Shown: in pieces, positions 36,467 to 44,322 of the stretch
Numbering within the stretch: the first letter of the stretch is position 1
Layout of the letters: each line of letters starts with the position of its first letter
Origin: Herminiimonas sp. CN
GTDB taxonomy: Bacteria; Pseudomonadota; Gammaproteobacteria; Burkholderiales; Burkholderiaceae_D
DNA length: 44,322 nt
Reading direction: 5' to 3'
Assembly (NCBI RefSeq): GCF_000622895.1
Contig: NZ_AVCC01000021.1
Span: 1 to 44,322, forward strand
Notes under the pieces: model-generated
Told to the model about the DNA's origin: nothing
Seen by the model: the letters and a program-made list of their open reading frames with translations, nothing else
The model's database searches: none
Made by a program: the position numbers and the translations under genes

Positions 36467-37393
36467 TTAGTTTATTGGAGTCTGCTCCGATTCTGCCTTG
36501 AGGCGCAACGCCCGTTCGTACAGTGCGTTCTTCTTGTGTCCGGTGATCTGCGCGGCCAGCGCTGCGGCTTGCTTCAGCGGGCATTCGGCCAGCAGGATGC
36601 GCAGCACGCGTTCGGCCTCGGCGTCATCCTCGTCAGCTGCTGGCGGCGCGCCCTCCAGCAGCAGCACGTACTCGCCTTTCTGGCGATGCGTGTCGGCCGC
36701 TACCCAGGCAGCGGCGTCGGACAAAGGGCAGCGATGGATTTCCTCGAACAATTTGGTCAATTCGCGCGCAAATACGATCTGGCGCCGGGGGCAGAATGCC
36801 GCTGCCAGCGCATCGACCGTTTCATTGATGCGGTGCGGCGCCTCGTAAAAAATCAGGGTCGCAGCAGCCGCGCGCAGCTGTTGCAGGGCCAGCGCCCGGG
36901 CGCTGGCCCTGGCCGGCAAAAAGCCGACGAAATGGAACTGGTCGCATACTAGGCCGCTGGCCGACAGCGCCGCGATGGCGGCCGACGGGCCGGGCAAGGG
37001 CAGCACCCGCAAACCGGCCGCGCGCACCGCATCGACGATGCGCGCGCCGGGGTCGGAGACGGCCGGGGTGCCGGCGTCCGACACCAGCGCGATGCGCTCG
37101 CCGGCCTGCAGCCGGGCAATCAGCTTCTCGGCGACTGCGCGCTCGTTGTGCTGGTGGGCGGCGATCAGGTGCTTCGACAAGCCGTAGTGGCTCAGCAGGT
37201 GGCCGGTGTTGCGGGTATCCTCGCAGGCCACCGCATCCACCAGCGCCAGCGCGTGCAGCGCGCGCAGCGTGATGTCGGCGAAGTTTCCGATCGGCGTAGC
37301 CAGCACATATAATGTGGCCGCAGGATACGTTTGGCGCGCCACTTCATCCATCAGTGGCAGGGCGACCAGGGCATTAGGGGGAGCAGGATTCAT
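36467..37393 (-). CDS. rsmI: 16S rRNA (cytidine-1402-2'-O)-methyltransferase RsmI
   Basis: 308-residue tetrapyrrole-methylase-fold enzyme, with a length close to E. coli RsmI. It methylates the ribose of C1402 in 16S rRNA. Motifs: LYVLATPIGNFADITLRAL, CEDTRNTGHLLSHYG, LVSDAGTPAVSDPGARIV, and LPLPGPSAAIAALSASGL. The C-terminal extension (LAAQITGHKKNALYERAL) is a small helix-turn-helix typical of RsmI. The start is unsure: 37393, or an internal ATG at 37351 that fits shorter homologues. It is divergent from lpoA with only 12 bases between the start codons, so the promoters must overlap coding DNA. Confidence 0.94.
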   Translation of the reverse strand: MNPAPPNALVALPLMDEVARQTYPAATLYVLATPIGNFADITLRALHALALVDAVACEDTRNTGHLLSHYGLSKHLIAAHQHNERAVAEKLIARLQAGERIALVSDAGTPAVSDPGARIVDAVRAAGLRVLPLPGPSAAIAALSASGLVCDQFHFVGFLPARASARALALQQLRAAAATLIFYEAPHRINETVDALAAAFCPRRQIVFARELTKLFEEIHRCPLSDAAAWVAADTHRQKGEYVLLLEGAPPAADEDDAEAERVLRILLAECPLKQAAALAAQITGHKKNALYERALRLKAESEQTPIN

Positions 37394-37405
37394 TAGGAGT
37401 GGCCG

Positions 37406-38686
37406 ATGTCGTACAAATGGATAAAAACGCTGTTGTTGTGCGGTGCGCTGGCGGGTTGCAGCAGTGTCAGCCTGGACCCGGTTTTCAACGACTGCCGCGT
37501 AGCGCCTGCATTGTGCGCGCCTGTGACGCCAAATACAACTGCGTCAGCGGCGGCGGTCAAGCCGGCCATGCGGCCCGAGCCGTTGCCGGCACCGCTCGTC
37601 TCCAGCGCCGAAACCAGCAGCGTGGCTACGCCGGAAATAACCATCCTGCGTCTGGAAAAAACGCTGTCGATGCGGATGCCGGTACGTATTGCGCTGCTGC
37701 TGCCGCTGCGCTCAGAAACTCTGGGAAAAGCGGCCGATGCGGTGCGCGCCGGCTTCATGGCCGCCTACGAGCGCGACCGGGAGGACGTCAGCGTCAGCGT
37801 GATCGGGACCGACGATGCTGCGCCGCAGACCCTGTCGGCCTACAATGATGCGCAAGCCGGCCACGACGTGATCGTCGGTCCGTTGTCGCGCGGCAGCGTA
37901 GCGGCAGTTGCACGCAGCGGCGCGGTACGGATTCCCGCCATCGTGCTGAACCAGCCGCTGCCGGCAGTGGAGTTGCCGCCGAACATGCTGGCGATGGGCC
38001 TGTCGGTCGAGGATGAGGCGCGCCAGGTCGCGCGCTGGGCCAGCGGCGAACATCCGGGCGCAAGCGCCTTCGTGGTCAGCACGAATATCGCCTGGCAACG
38101 CCGTGCCGCCCAAGCGTTTGCGGCCGAGTGGCAGCGCCTGGGCCTGGCGTCGCAATCAGTGGAGCTGGGACTGGCCGGCGGCTACCTGAGCGCGAACGGC
38201 CTGGACCAACTGCGCACTCGGCTGCAGAGCAGCGCAGCGCCGGCGCTGCTGTTGGTGTCAATGGATGCCGGCCTGACCCGGCAACTGCGGCAGGCCATCG
38301 GCACCGAAATTCCGCTCTACGGCACCTCGCAACTGAATCCTTTCGTCCGCGCCGGCAGCGATGCCGATCCGCTGCTCGAAGGGCTGCATCTGGTGGACAT
38401 GCCGTGGCAGTTGCAGCCGGATCACCCGGCCGTGATGGCTTACCCGCGCCTGATCGCCGATGCCGACCGCAGAAATAATCCGGATCTGGAGCGCCTGTAC
38501 GCGCTGGGCATCGACGCCTACCGGGTCGCCCGCGAAATCGCCGCCGGCCACGACCAATTTGAGATCGACGGCGTAACCGGCCGGCTGGCGGTGGCTTTCG
38601 GCCACGGCCAAGCCAGCATCGAGCGCATTGCGCTGCCGGCGGTGTATCAGGATGGGGCGATACTGCTGTTGCCGGGCACGCGCTAG
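37406..38686 (+). CDS. lpoA: LpoA-type penicillin-binding protein activator lipoprotein
   Basis: 426 residues. The signal peptide ends in the lipobox ALAGC, giving an outer-membrane lipoprotein. A low-complexity Ala/Pro stretch follows, then the periplasmic-binding-protein-like LppC/LpoA domain (VRIALLLPLRSETLGKAADA; DVIVGPLSRGSVAAVA; IPLYGTSQLNPFVRAG). E. coli LpoA reaches through the wall to activate PBP1A. This version lacks the long N-terminal TPR half of E. coli LpoA, so activation of a PBP is inferred from family and synteny (rsmI-lpoA-yraN-diaA-dolP). GGAG six bases before the ATG supports the start. Confidence 0.85.
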   Translation: MSYKWIKTLLLCGALAGCSSVSLDPVFNDCRVAPALCAPVTPNTTASAAAVKPAMRPEPLPAPLVSSAETSSVATPEITILRLEKTLSMRMPVRIALLLPLRSETLGKAADAVRAGFMAAYERDREDVSVSVIGTDDAAPQTLSAYNDAQAGHDVIVGPLSRGSVAAVARSGAVRIPAIVLNQPLPAVELPPNMLAMGLSVEDEARQVARWASGEHPGASAFVVSTNIAWQRRAAQAFAAEWQRLGLASQSVELGLAGGYLSANGLDQLRTRLQSSAAPALLLVSMDAGLTRQLRQAIGTEIPLYGTSQLNPFVRAGSDADPLLEGLHLVDMPWQLQPDHPAVMAYPRLIADADRRNNPDLERLYALGIDAYRVAREIAAGHDQFEIDGVTGRLAVAFGHGQASIERIALPAVYQDGAILLLPGTR

Positions 38687-38690
38687 CAGC

Positions 38691-39080
38691 ATGGGCCTGT
38701 TCGATGCACTGCCGCGACTGCTTGGCGCCGAGCGCCGGACCGCGCGGCAAATCACCGGACAGGCCGGCGAGGATGCCGCGCTGGCGTACCTGAGCGCGCA
38801 GGGACTGGTGCTGTTGCAGCGCAATTTCCGTTGCAGGGGCGGCGAAATCGACCTCGTCATGCAGGACGACAAGGCGCTGGTGTTTGTCGAAGTGCGCCGG
38901 CGCGCCAATCTGCGCCACGGCGGCGCTGCGGCCAGCGTGACCCGCAGCAAGCAGGCGCGCCTGATCGTCGCCGCGCAGATCTATTTGCAGCGCTACCGGA
39001 TGCCGCCGGCTTGCCGCTTCGACGTGATCGCGATCGATGGCGATCACCTGGAATGGCTGCGCAACGCGATCGACACCTGA
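38691..39080 (+). CDS. yraN: UPF0102 protein YraN
   Basis: 129 residues. A predicted PD-(D/E)xK nuclease-fold protein: GQAGEDAALAYLSAQGLVLL, RNFRCRGGEIDLVMQDD (catalytic Glu/Asp) and LVFVEVRRRAN (Glu-x-Arg). Activity is unproven in most bacteria. The ATG at 38691 follows the lpoA stop by four bases. A longer upstream start would overlap lpoA and is not conserved. Part of the rsmI/lpoA cluster. Confidence 0.92.
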   Translation: MGLFDALPRLLGAERRTARQITGQAGEDAALAYLSAQGLVLLQRNFRCRGGEIDLVMQDDKALVFVEVRRRANLRHGGAAASVTRSKQARLIVAAQIYLQRYRMPPACRFDVIAIDGDHLEWLRNAIDT

Positions 39081-39100
39081 TCCCATTTCGACCACTGCTC

Positions 39101-39106
39101 TATAAT
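39101..39106 (+). promoter_or_regulatory. Perfect TATAAT hexamer seven bases before the diaA start
   Basis: TATAAT at 39101-39106 would set transcription to begin at or within a base of the diaA ATG (39114), which has no Shine-Dalgarno sequence. The expected -35 position reads only TGATCC. This is a candidate leaderless promoter. Confidence 0.45.
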
Positions 39107-39113
39107 CTCCGAC

Positions 39114-39713
39114 ATGATGACAAACCAACGAATTCTCGGCCACTTCCACGAAAGCGCCGAGCTCAAGATGCAGGCCGCGAATCAGCTGGCCGAGCCGATT
39201 GCGCAAGCGGTCGAGCTGATGTTCATGGCGCTGTCCAACGGCAACAAGATCCTGGCCTGCGGCAATGGCGGCTCGGCGGCCGATTGCCAGCATTTCGCCG
39301 CCGAACTGGTCGGCCGTTTCGAGCGCGAACGGTTGCCCCTGCCGGCGCTGGCGCTGACCACCGACAGTTCTATTTTGACTGCGGTGGGGAACGATTACGG
39401 CTACCGCGACATCTATGCCAAGCAGGTGCAGGCTTTCGGGCAATCCGGCGACGTCTTGCTGGCGATTTCGACCTCGGGCAATTCGGCCAATGTGATAGCC
39501 GCGATCGAGGCCGCGCTGGAGCGCGACATGCGGGTGGTGGCATTGACCGGCAAGGGCGGCGGCGCCATCGGCAAGCAGATCACCGATGCGGACGTGCATA
39601 TCTGCGTGCCGCACGACCGTACCGCGCGGATCCAGGAAGTGCATCTGTTGACGATTCATTGTTTGTGCGACGGCATCGACGTTGCACTATTTGGGGGGGA
39701 TGGTAATGATTGA
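39114..39713 (+). CDS. diaA: SIS-domain protein DiaA (phosphoheptose isomerase-like)
   Basis: 199 residues of the GmhA/DiaA type. The SIS motifs are [35 protein letters not shown] and [17 protein letters not shown]. The C-terminal [20 protein letters not shown] is shared by both subfamilies. E. coli DiaA binds DnaA and promotes initiation at oriC; GmhA makes heptose for LPS. Position between yraN and a dolP-like gene favours DiaA, but the sequence alone does not exclude a heptose isomerase. Two ATG codons are adjacent (39114, 39117). It overlaps the next gene by eight bases. Confidence 0.88.
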   Translation: MMTNQRILGHFHESAELKMQAANQLAEPIAQAVELMFMALSNGNKILACGNGGSAADCQHFAAELVGRFERERLPLPALALTTDSSILTAVGNDYGYRDIYAKQVQAFGQSGDVLLAISTSGNSANVIAAIEAALERDMRVVALTGKGGGAIGKQITDADVHICVPHDRTARIQEVHLLTIHCLCDGIDVALFGGDGND

Positions 39714-40362
39714 ACGGCAGTATGTGCAAATGCGTTGGCAACAATGGAAGCGCCCGCTGGCTACTGCAATCTTGTGCGTCAGCGTGCTGGCGAGCTTGCA
39801 GGGCTGCGTCGGCATGGTGGTCGGCGGTGCGGTGATGGGGACGCTGGCGGCGACCGACCGGCGCACGCTGGGAGCGCAAACCGAAGACAAGGCGATCGTG
39901 GTCAAGGGCGAAACCCGGATTCCGAACCTGATCGGCGATGCCGGCCATGTCAACGTCACCAGCTTCAACCGCCGGGTGCTGCTCACCGGCGAAGTGCGCG
40001 ATGCCCAGACGAAGGCGGCAGTCGAACGCGAAGCGCAAGCGATCGAAGGCGTCAAGGCGGTGGTCAACGAGCTGGAGATCGCCGGCCCGACCAGCTTTAC
40101 CTCGCGCTCGAACGACACCCTGATCACCGGCAAGATCAAGGCCTCCTTCGTCGACGCCCAGGACATGTATGCGAATTCGGTCAAGGTGGTGACCGAGCGC
40201 GGCAACGTCTATCTGCTGGGGCGCGTTACCCAGCGCGAAGGCGAGCGCGCCGGCAATATCGCCAGCGGCGTGGCCGGCGTGCAGAGGGTGGTGAAGGTGT
40301 TCGAATACATCAGCGAAGACGAACTGCGCTCGCTGTCGGCGGCGCAGGAAGCTGCAAACTGA
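39706..40362 (+). CDS. dolP: DolP-like dual-BON-domain lipoprotein
   Basis: 218 residues. The lipobox LASLQGC follows a membrane-inserting signal, so it is an outer-membrane lipoprotein. Two BON domains: one about residues 55-130 ([32 protein letters not shown]) and one about 135-210 ([33 protein letters not shown]). DolP (YraP) binds anionic phospholipid at the division site and supports outer-membrane integrity. The start is the ATG at 39706 inside the diaA end, with GGGGGG upstream; an ATG at 39700 is nearly as good. Confidence 0.88.
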   Translation: MIERQYVQMRWQQWKRPLATAILCVSVLASLQGCVGMVVGGAVMGTLAATDRRTLGAQTEDKAIVVKGETRIPNLIGDAGHVNVTSFNRRVLLTGEVRDAQTKAAVEREAQAIEGVKAVVNELEIAGPTSFTSRSNDTLITGKIKASFVDAQDMYANSVKVVTERGNVYLLGRVTQREGERAGNIASGVAGVQRVVKVFEYISEDELRSLSAAQEAAN

Positions 40363-40402
40363 TGGCTGCGGCAGCCGGCGGCAAGGCTGGCTGCCGAATC
40401 GC

Positions 40403-40408
40403 TATAAT
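40403..40408 (+). promoter_or_regulatory. TATAAT -10 hexamer upstream of the thioredoxin-like lipoprotein
   Basis: Perfect TATAAT 35 bases before the ATG at 40444. The expected -35 region (GGCAAG) is poor. A GC-rich inverted repeat, CGGCAGCC/GGCTGCCG, lies just upstream and overlaps the -35 position. Confidence 0.45.
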
Positions 40409-40443
40409 TAGGTAACTCACCAATCACACCGGATACATACCCG

Positions 40444-40944
40444 ATGGCATCTCCTGACAACAAATTTTCCCGCTTAGGCGCCCTGGCCTTGGCGGCGCTG
40501 CTGGCGGTCGCGCTGGCCGGCTGCGGCACGCCGGCGCCGGAAGTCACCTACACCAGCCTTTCCGGCGAGAAAATCACTTCCCAAAGCCTGCGCGGCAAGG
40601 TGGTGATGGTCAATTTCTGGGCCACCTCCTGCACTACCTGCGTCAAGGAAATGCCGGAGATGGTCAAGACCTACAACAAGTTCCAGGGCAAGGGGCTGGA
40701 ATTTCTGGCCGTTGCGATGAGCTACGATCCGCCGAACTACGTGCTGAACTACGCCCAGACCCGCAGCCTGCCGTTCAAGGTCGCGCTCGATGCCGACGGC
40801 GCGCTGGCCAAGGCCTTCGGCGACATCAAGCTGACCCCGACCACCTTCGTCATCGACAAGAAGGGCAACATCCTGAAGCGCTACGTCGGCGAGCCCGACT
40901 TTGCCGAACTGCACCAGTTGCTGGACAAGGCGCTGGCGGCCTGA
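40444..40944 (+). CDS. TlpA-family thioredoxin-like lipoprotein
   Basis: 166 residues. The signal peptide has the lipobox VALAGC, so the protein is anchored facing the periplasm. The redoxin fold has the active site FWATSCTTCVKEMPEM (CxxC as C-T-T-C) and the cis-proline in LTPTTFVIDKKG. Such proteins reduce disulfides in the periplasm, for example during cytochrome c maturation or metal handling; the partner is not known here. It follows the dolP-like gene by 81 bases with its own -10 hexamer, and ends in a terminator. Confidence 0.9.
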   Translation: MASPDNKFSRLGALALAALLAVALAGCGTPAPEVTYTSLSGEKITSQSLRGKVVMVNFWATSCTTCVKEMPEMVKTYNKFQGKGLEFLAVAMSYDPPNYVLNYAQTRSLPFKVALDADGALAKAFGDIKLTPTTFVIDKKGNILKRYVGEPDFAELHQLLDKALAA

Positions 40945-40961
40945 CTCTGCCGCCACCCAAT

Positions 40962-40987
40962 AAAAAGCGCCGGACAGGCGCTTTTTT
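40962..40987 (+). terminator. Rho-independent terminator after the thioredoxin-like gene
   Basis: GCGCC-GGACA-GGCGC stem flanked by AAAAA on the left and six T on the right (AAAAAGCGCC...GGCGCTTTTTT). The A and T flanks make it usable from both strands. It precedes PAL element copy 8. Confidence 0.88.
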
Positions 40988-41002
40988 GTTTTCCGACGTT
41001 GC

Positions 41003-41078
41003 CATATACCAACCATGGTATTTTTAACTGCCGCGCATTATGTATGAGGCAATGGCAGGCATTTAATGCATACTCCAG
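41003..41078 (+). repeat. PAL element copy 8
   Basis: Plus orientation in the convergent spacer before hemN. The left hairpin ATACCA-ACCA-TGGTAT (41006-41021) is a perfect 6-base stem. TTTTTAACTGCCGC follows, and the right end is GCATACTCCAG, 6 bases from the hemN stop. The left stem differs from that in copy 5 at two pairs, both compensated. Confidence 0.82.
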
Positions 41079-41084
41079 TTATTG

Positions 41085-42479
41085 TCAGATCAGCTTGGAG
41101 AATTTCGAGGTGGTGGCCTGGCTCAGGTACTTGTCGAACACCATGCCGACTGCGCGCACGAACAGCCGACCCTTGGGCGTCACCTGGATGCTGTCGGCAT
41201 CGACCGTGATCAGGCCGGCTTCCTGGTACTGGCCCAGCAAGCCCAGCTCGGGCGCAAAGTAGGTCACGAAATCGATGCCGTAGGCGCGGTTGATGGCGGC
41301 GAAATCGACCGGCCCGCTGCACATCAACTCCATGATCACCTGGCGCCGCAGCACGTCGTCCATCGACAGCGCATAGCCGCGGTCAATCGGCAGCACGCCG
41401 CGGTCGATGCACTCGTAGTACGCATTCACGGTGCGCACCGCCTGGCTGTAGGAGTGGCCGACCTTGCTGATGGCCGACACGCCCAGGCCGACCAGGTCGC
41501 AGTCGGCGCGCGTGGTGTAGCCCTGGAAATTGCGGTGCAGGCTCTTGTCCAGCCGCGCCAGGTTCAGCTCGTCGCCCGGCTTGGAGAAATGATCGAGGCC
41601 GATATACACGTAGCCGGCGTCCAGCAGGCGGCGCATCGACAGCAGGAAAATCTGCAGCCGCTCCTCGGCCGAAGGCAGGTCGCTGCCGACGATCAGGCGC
41701 TGGGCCTTGAAGCGGCTCGGCAAATGCGCGTAGTTGTAGAGCGCGATGCGGTCCGGCGACAGCGCGATGATGCTGTCGAGGGTATGGTCGAAGCTCTCCA
41801 GCGACTGCTTCGGCAGGCCGTAGATCAGATCGGCGTTGACCGACACGAAGCCGGCCTTGCGGCTGGCGCTGACGGCCTTCTCGACCATCGCGAGCGGCTG
41901 GATCCGGTTCACCGCCTGCTGCACCGCCGGGTCGAAATCCTGCACCCCGAAGCTGGTGCGGTTGAAACCCAGTTCGGCCAGCAGCGCCATGGTGTCGTCG
42001 TTGACGGTGCGCGGATCGATCTCGATCCCGAGTTCGGCATCCGGCAGGAAATCGAAATGGCGGCGCAGCATCTGCATCAGCTGGCGCAATTCGTCCGGGC
42101 TCAGGAAGGTCGGCGTGCCGCCGCCGAAATGCAGTTGCGCGGTCTGCCGGTCGGGGCCGATGCGGGCCGCCACCAGCGCCATCTCCCGCTCCAGATAGCG
42201 CAGGTATTCGGCCGCCCGGCCGTGTTCCTTGGTGATGATCTTGTTGCACGCGCAGAAATAGCACAGCGACTCGCAAAACGGAATGTGCACATACACCGAC
42301 AGCGGCGGGTTGCTGCCGGTGTTGGCGGCGCGCTGCTCCAGCTGCGCATCGTAGGACTGCGCATTGAATTCGGCATGGAAGCGATCGGCGGTCGGATACG
42401 AGGTATATCGCGGACCTAAAGTATCGAAGCGGCGGATCAGCTGTTCTGAAATTTCTATATCGGGCGATGCAGGGTTCAT
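41085..42479 (-). CDS. hemN: Oxygen-independent coproporphyrinogen III oxidase
   Basis: 464-residue radical SAM enzyme of haem synthesis that decarboxylates two propionates without oxygen. YVHIPFCESLCYFCACNK carries Cys69, Cys73, Cys76 and Cys78. The fourth Cys (CxxxCxxCxC) is the mark of true HemN rather than the haem-chaperone HemW. GGGTPTFLSPDEL and SFGVQDFDPAVQQAVNRIQP are SAM and substrate motifs. RYTSYPTADRF near the N-terminus is also HemN-specific. AGG lies about 7 bases before the ATG at 42479. An FNR-type site (TTGAT-N4-ATCAA) is not visible upstream. Confidence 0.97.
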   Translation of the reverse strand: MNPASPDIEISEQLIRRFDTLGPRYTSYPTADRFHAEFNAQSYDAQLEQRAANTGSNPPLSVYVHIPFCESLCYFCACNKIITKEHGRAAEYLRYLEREMALVAARIGPDRQTAQLHFGGGTPTFLSPDELRQLMQMLRRHFDFLPDAELGIEIDPRTVNDDTMALLAELGFNRTSFGVQDFDPAVQQAVNRIQPLAMVEKAVSASRKAGFVSVNADLIYGLPKQSLESFDHTLDSIIALSPDRIALYNYAHLPSRFKAQRLIVGSDLPSAEERLQIFLLSMRRLLDAGYVYIGLDHFSKPGDELNLARLDKSLHRNFQGYTTRADCDLVGLGVSAISKVGHSYSQAVRTVNAYYECIDRGVLPIDRGYALSMDDVLRRQVIMELMCSGPVDFAAINRAYGIDFVTYFAPELGLLGQYQEAGLITVDADSIQVTPKGRLFVRAVGMVFDKYLSQATTSKFSKLI

Positions 42480-42834
42480 GGAGTTACCTATCGGATACGA
42501 AGTATTGTCAATGGTGCGCCAGCTGATGCTGGTCGATAGCGCAAAAGGCCTATTTTACGCCACCTGCAGCACCGATCCGGCACTGCTTGAGAGCCTGCCA
42601 CCGGCACGTTGTTTGCGGAAGACACTCTTCGGCAATACGGTAGTTTGCTTCAAGTCGCTAAAGGCAGCGATACGAGGAATCCCAGGCTACGGCGTTTTCA
42701 CGATCGTGGCAGCCGGCGAGCTTGAGTGTCATGTTCGGAGTCTCACGCGGATAACCAACAAGCGCACACATCTCCGGGCTGTCTGCCGTTTCGGCAGTCG
42801 CTATTGGCGCAACCTCGTGCGAGCGCGGGCATAA
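42478..42834 (+). CDS. Possible small protein of unknown function
   Basis: A 118-codon frame starting in the CATG shared with the hemN start, with GCAGGG as a weak ribosome site. Codon third positions are much less GC-rich than in neighbouring genes, and no domain is recognised. The first 85 residues (VRQLMLVDSAKGLFYATC) look protein-like; the last 30 are Arg-rich and look non-coding. It may be a spurious frame, a decayed gene, or recently acquired DNA. Confidence 0.25.
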   Translation: MELPIGYEVLSMVRQLMLVDSAKGLFYATCSTDPALLESLPPARCLRKTLFGNTVVCFKSLKAAIRGIPGYGVFTIVAAGELECHVRSLTRITNKRTHLRAVCRFGSRYWRNLVRARA

Positions 42835-43149
42835 CTATCCGACTCCGGCACTCGGCATGACGGCGCGGTGCGTGGCGTTTAACACTTCGGATCGGCATAG
42901 CCAAGCCATTGCCGATTGCGCGCAATATCGATGCGAATACCATGCCATTCAGGAGCAATTCGTAAGGCCTGTGACGAGTTGGGCGGATCAGGCGGCAGCA
43001 AGCAAAATATAAATTTCCATCAGAAATATTTTTTTCATTAAATAATTTTTTGATGTAGCATGAGCCTGAAATAATTTTGTTGATGTAGGTCAATAAAAAG
43101 ATAACGTAATGATATCCAAAACCATTGGAAAAAATTTTTGGGGACCGCA
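42835..43149. other. Non-coding AT-rich stretch upstream of cheW
   Basis: Together with 42480-42834 this is the longest stretch in the window with no convincing gene. The first part is GC-balanced with nothing recognisable. The last 130 bases are strongly AT-rich and hold a direct repeat, AATAATTTTTTGATGTAG (43041-43058) and AATAATTTTGTTGATGTAG (43070-43088), about 30 bases apart. This is the likely cheW control region. No sigma-28 promoter is evident. Confidence 0.5.
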
Positions 43150-43710
43150 ATGACTGTCAATATCAGTACCAATACTGCGTTTCTGGATCCGCAATGTTAT
43201 CGGACGCAACGCCCTCCCCCGGTAGTGTCGCTACGTCCCTCTGGCGCGGCCCTGGAATTTCTCGTCTTCACCCTGGGCCAGGAAGAATACGGGATCGATA
43301 TCCAGAAAGTCCAGGAGTTGCGCGGCTACGATGCGGTGACCCGCATCGCCAACAGCCCCGACTTCATCAAGGGTGTCGTCAATCTGCGCGGCGTCATCGT
43401 GCCGATCCTCGACATGCGCATCAAATTCAGCCTCGGCGCTCCCGCTTACGACCAGTTCACGGTGGTCATCATCCTCAACATTGCCGGCCGCACCGTCGGC
43501 ATGGTGGTCGATCGCGTGTCGGATGTGATCACGCTGACGGCGGCGCAGATGAAACCGGCGCCGGAGATCGGTGGAACGCTCGATACCGACTATCTGATCG
43601 GCCTGGGCACGCTGGATGACCGGATGCTGATTCTGGTCGATATCGGCAGACTGATGTCCGGCACGGAAATGGCATGCAGCGCCGGGACAGCGCGACAGCG
43701 TATTCACTAA
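43150..43710 (+). CDS. cheW: Chemotaxis coupling protein CheW
   Basis: 186 residues. It links chemoreceptors to the CheA kinase in the signalling array. After an N-terminal extension of about 35 residues, the CheW fold has [35 protein letters not shown] and [14 protein letters not shown]. The ATG at 43150 follows GGGGA by about 5 bases. It is followed after 32 bases by a chemoreceptor gene on the same strand, so this is probably a receptor-adaptor operon rather than the main che cluster, of which no other gene is in the window. Confidence 0.93.
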   Translation: MTVNISTNTAFLDPQCYRTQRPPPVVSLRPSGAALEFLVFTLGQEEYGIDIQKVQELRGYDAVTRIANSPDFIKGVVNLRGVIVPILDMRIKFSLGAPAYDQFTVVIILNIAGRTVGMVVDRVSDVITLTAAQMKPAPEIGGTLDTDYLIGLGTLDDRMLILVDIGRLMSGTEMACSAGTARQRIH

Positions 43711-43742
43711 AGTATCAACTAAATATTATAAAGACAACCAGT

Positions 43743-44322
43743 ATGAACAATTTCAAAATATCGACCCGCCTGATCACCCTGATTGGCATCATGTCCGCGC
43801 TGCTGATTGCCATTGGCAGCGTGGGTCTGTCCGGCATCGGCCAGTCCAACGACGCGCTGAAGTCGGTATACGAAAACCGCACCGTAGCCGCGGGCCAGAT
43901 TGCCGACATCCAGAGCGATTTGCTGGAGAACCGCCTGGCGATTGCCGTCTCGCTGGTGACCCCGACCCCCGAGTTCATCGCGAAGCAAACTGCCAAGATC
44001 GAGGCCAATATCGCCCACATCGGCAAAGTATGGGAAGCCTTCATGGCCACCACCCAAACCGCTGAGGAAGTGACCCTCGCCAAGAAATTTGCCGAGGATC
44101 GCGCCAGATTCGTGCAAGAAGGCTTGCTTCCGACCATAGCCGCCTTGCGCGCCAATGACGTGAACGCAGCCGGCCGGCTGGTGGTGGAGAAAATCCGACC
44201 GACGTATCAGCCGGTGGGCGAAGGCATCGATGCCCTGATGAAACTCCAACTCGACGAAGCCAAAAAAGAATACGAAGCTGCAGTAGCCCGCTACGCAACG
44301 ATCCGCATGGTGTCGATCGCTT
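43743..44322 (+). CDS. Methyl-accepting chemotaxis protein, N-terminal part (3' end outside window)
   Basis: An open frame from ATG 43743 to the window end, 193 codons visible. MNNFKISTRLITLIGIM begins a membrane helix (residues about 10-30). The periplasmic part is helical and resembles the four-helix-bundle receptor domain (LKSVYENRTVAAGQIADIQS; LLENRLAIAVSLV; DEAKKEYEAAVARYATIR). The second membrane helix is about to begin at the cut. HAMP and the methylated signalling domain lie beyond the window. Ligand unknown. Placement 32 bases after cheW supports the call. Confidence 0.88.
   Translation, partial: MNNFKISTRLITLIGIMSALLIAIGSVGLSGIGQSNDALKSVYENRTVAAGQIADIQSDLLENRLAIAVSLVTPTPEFIAKQTAKIEANIAHIGKVWEAFMATTQTAEEVTLAKKFAEDRARFVQEGLLPTIAALRANDVNAAGRLVVEKIRPTYQPVGEGIDALMKLQLDEAKKEYEAAVARYATIRMVSIA

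Noticed and set aside
41082-42419. 445-codon plus-strand frame opposite hemN
   Set aside because: hemN has all its catalytic motifs; this frame is an antisense shadow with no domain.
42500-42515. TTGACA-like -35 on the minus strand upstream of hemN
   Set aside because: No matching -10 at the right distance, and no FNR-type site.
42743-43150. 135-codon minus-strand frame between hemN and cheW
   Set aside because: It crosses the AT-rich control region, has no ribosome site or recognised domain, and its composition changes midway.

Overview
The window is a gene-dense, high-GC piece of a betaproteobacterial chromosome. Gene order and protein families (glpD-glpK, gatCAB facing mreBCD-mrdA-rodA, rsmI facing lpoA-yraN-diaA-dolP, rsmB-DUF4390-ntrY-type kinase, DUF1840, DUF2917 next to a GcvA-like LysR regulator) point to Burkholderiales, most likely Oxalobacteraceae. 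The genus cannot be fixed from the sequence alone. I see no prophage, insertion sequence, CRISPR array, tRNA or rRNA. About 43 protein genes are supported, including two that run off the ends (a topoisomerase III at the left, a chemoreceptor at the right).

Layout. 1-13.6 kb: topB (partial), an MFS transporter with a 42-residue membrane peptide behind it, a glutathione transferase, a DUF2917/LysR divergent pair, a B12-binding radical SAM protein, gstA, a ygiD-type dioxygenase, a large MscS-type channel, and an OmpR-type two-component system read leftwards. 13.8-24.4 kb: a Spy/CpxP-like periplasmic protein divergent from the two-component system (with a homopolymer frameshift), glpD-glpK, DUF1840, the rsmB-DUF4390-ntrY-like-ntrX-like operon ending in a degenerate G3E GTPase-like protein, and xthA on the other strand. 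24.6-36.3 kb: pyrE, the gatC-gatA-gatB amidotransferase operon (leftwards), the rod-shape operon mreB-mreC-mreD-mrdA-rodA, rlpA, and a small possible winged-helix protein. 36.4-44.3 kb: rsmI divergent from lpoA-yraN-diaA-dolP, a lipoprotein thioredoxin, hemN, a 670-base stretch with no convincing gene, then cheW and the start of a methyl-accepting chemotaxis protein.

Functional picture. The right half is dominated by envelope growth: MreBCD, PBP2 and RodA build the lateral wall, RlpA and LpoA act on peptidoglycan, and DolP and DiaA sit in the conserved lpoA neighbourhood. The left half holds housekeeping, detoxification and signalling genes.

The most unusual signal is not a gene. Eight copies of a 70-80 base AT-rich, partly palindromic element (called the PAL element here) lie in intergenic spacers at about 1.99, 3.45, 11.48, 17.95, 25.29, 34.83, 36.39 and 41.00 kb. 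All lie within about 60 bases of a stop codon. They occupy every convergent junction that has room for them, and none of the seven divergent (promoter-only) junctions. Copies share an ATAC-N8-GTATTTTT end and an ATACTCC/ATACCC end. Several fold into hairpins whose stems differ by paired, compensating base changes. I do not recognise the family. It may be a small non-autonomous repeat, a 3'-end RNA structure, or a boundary element.
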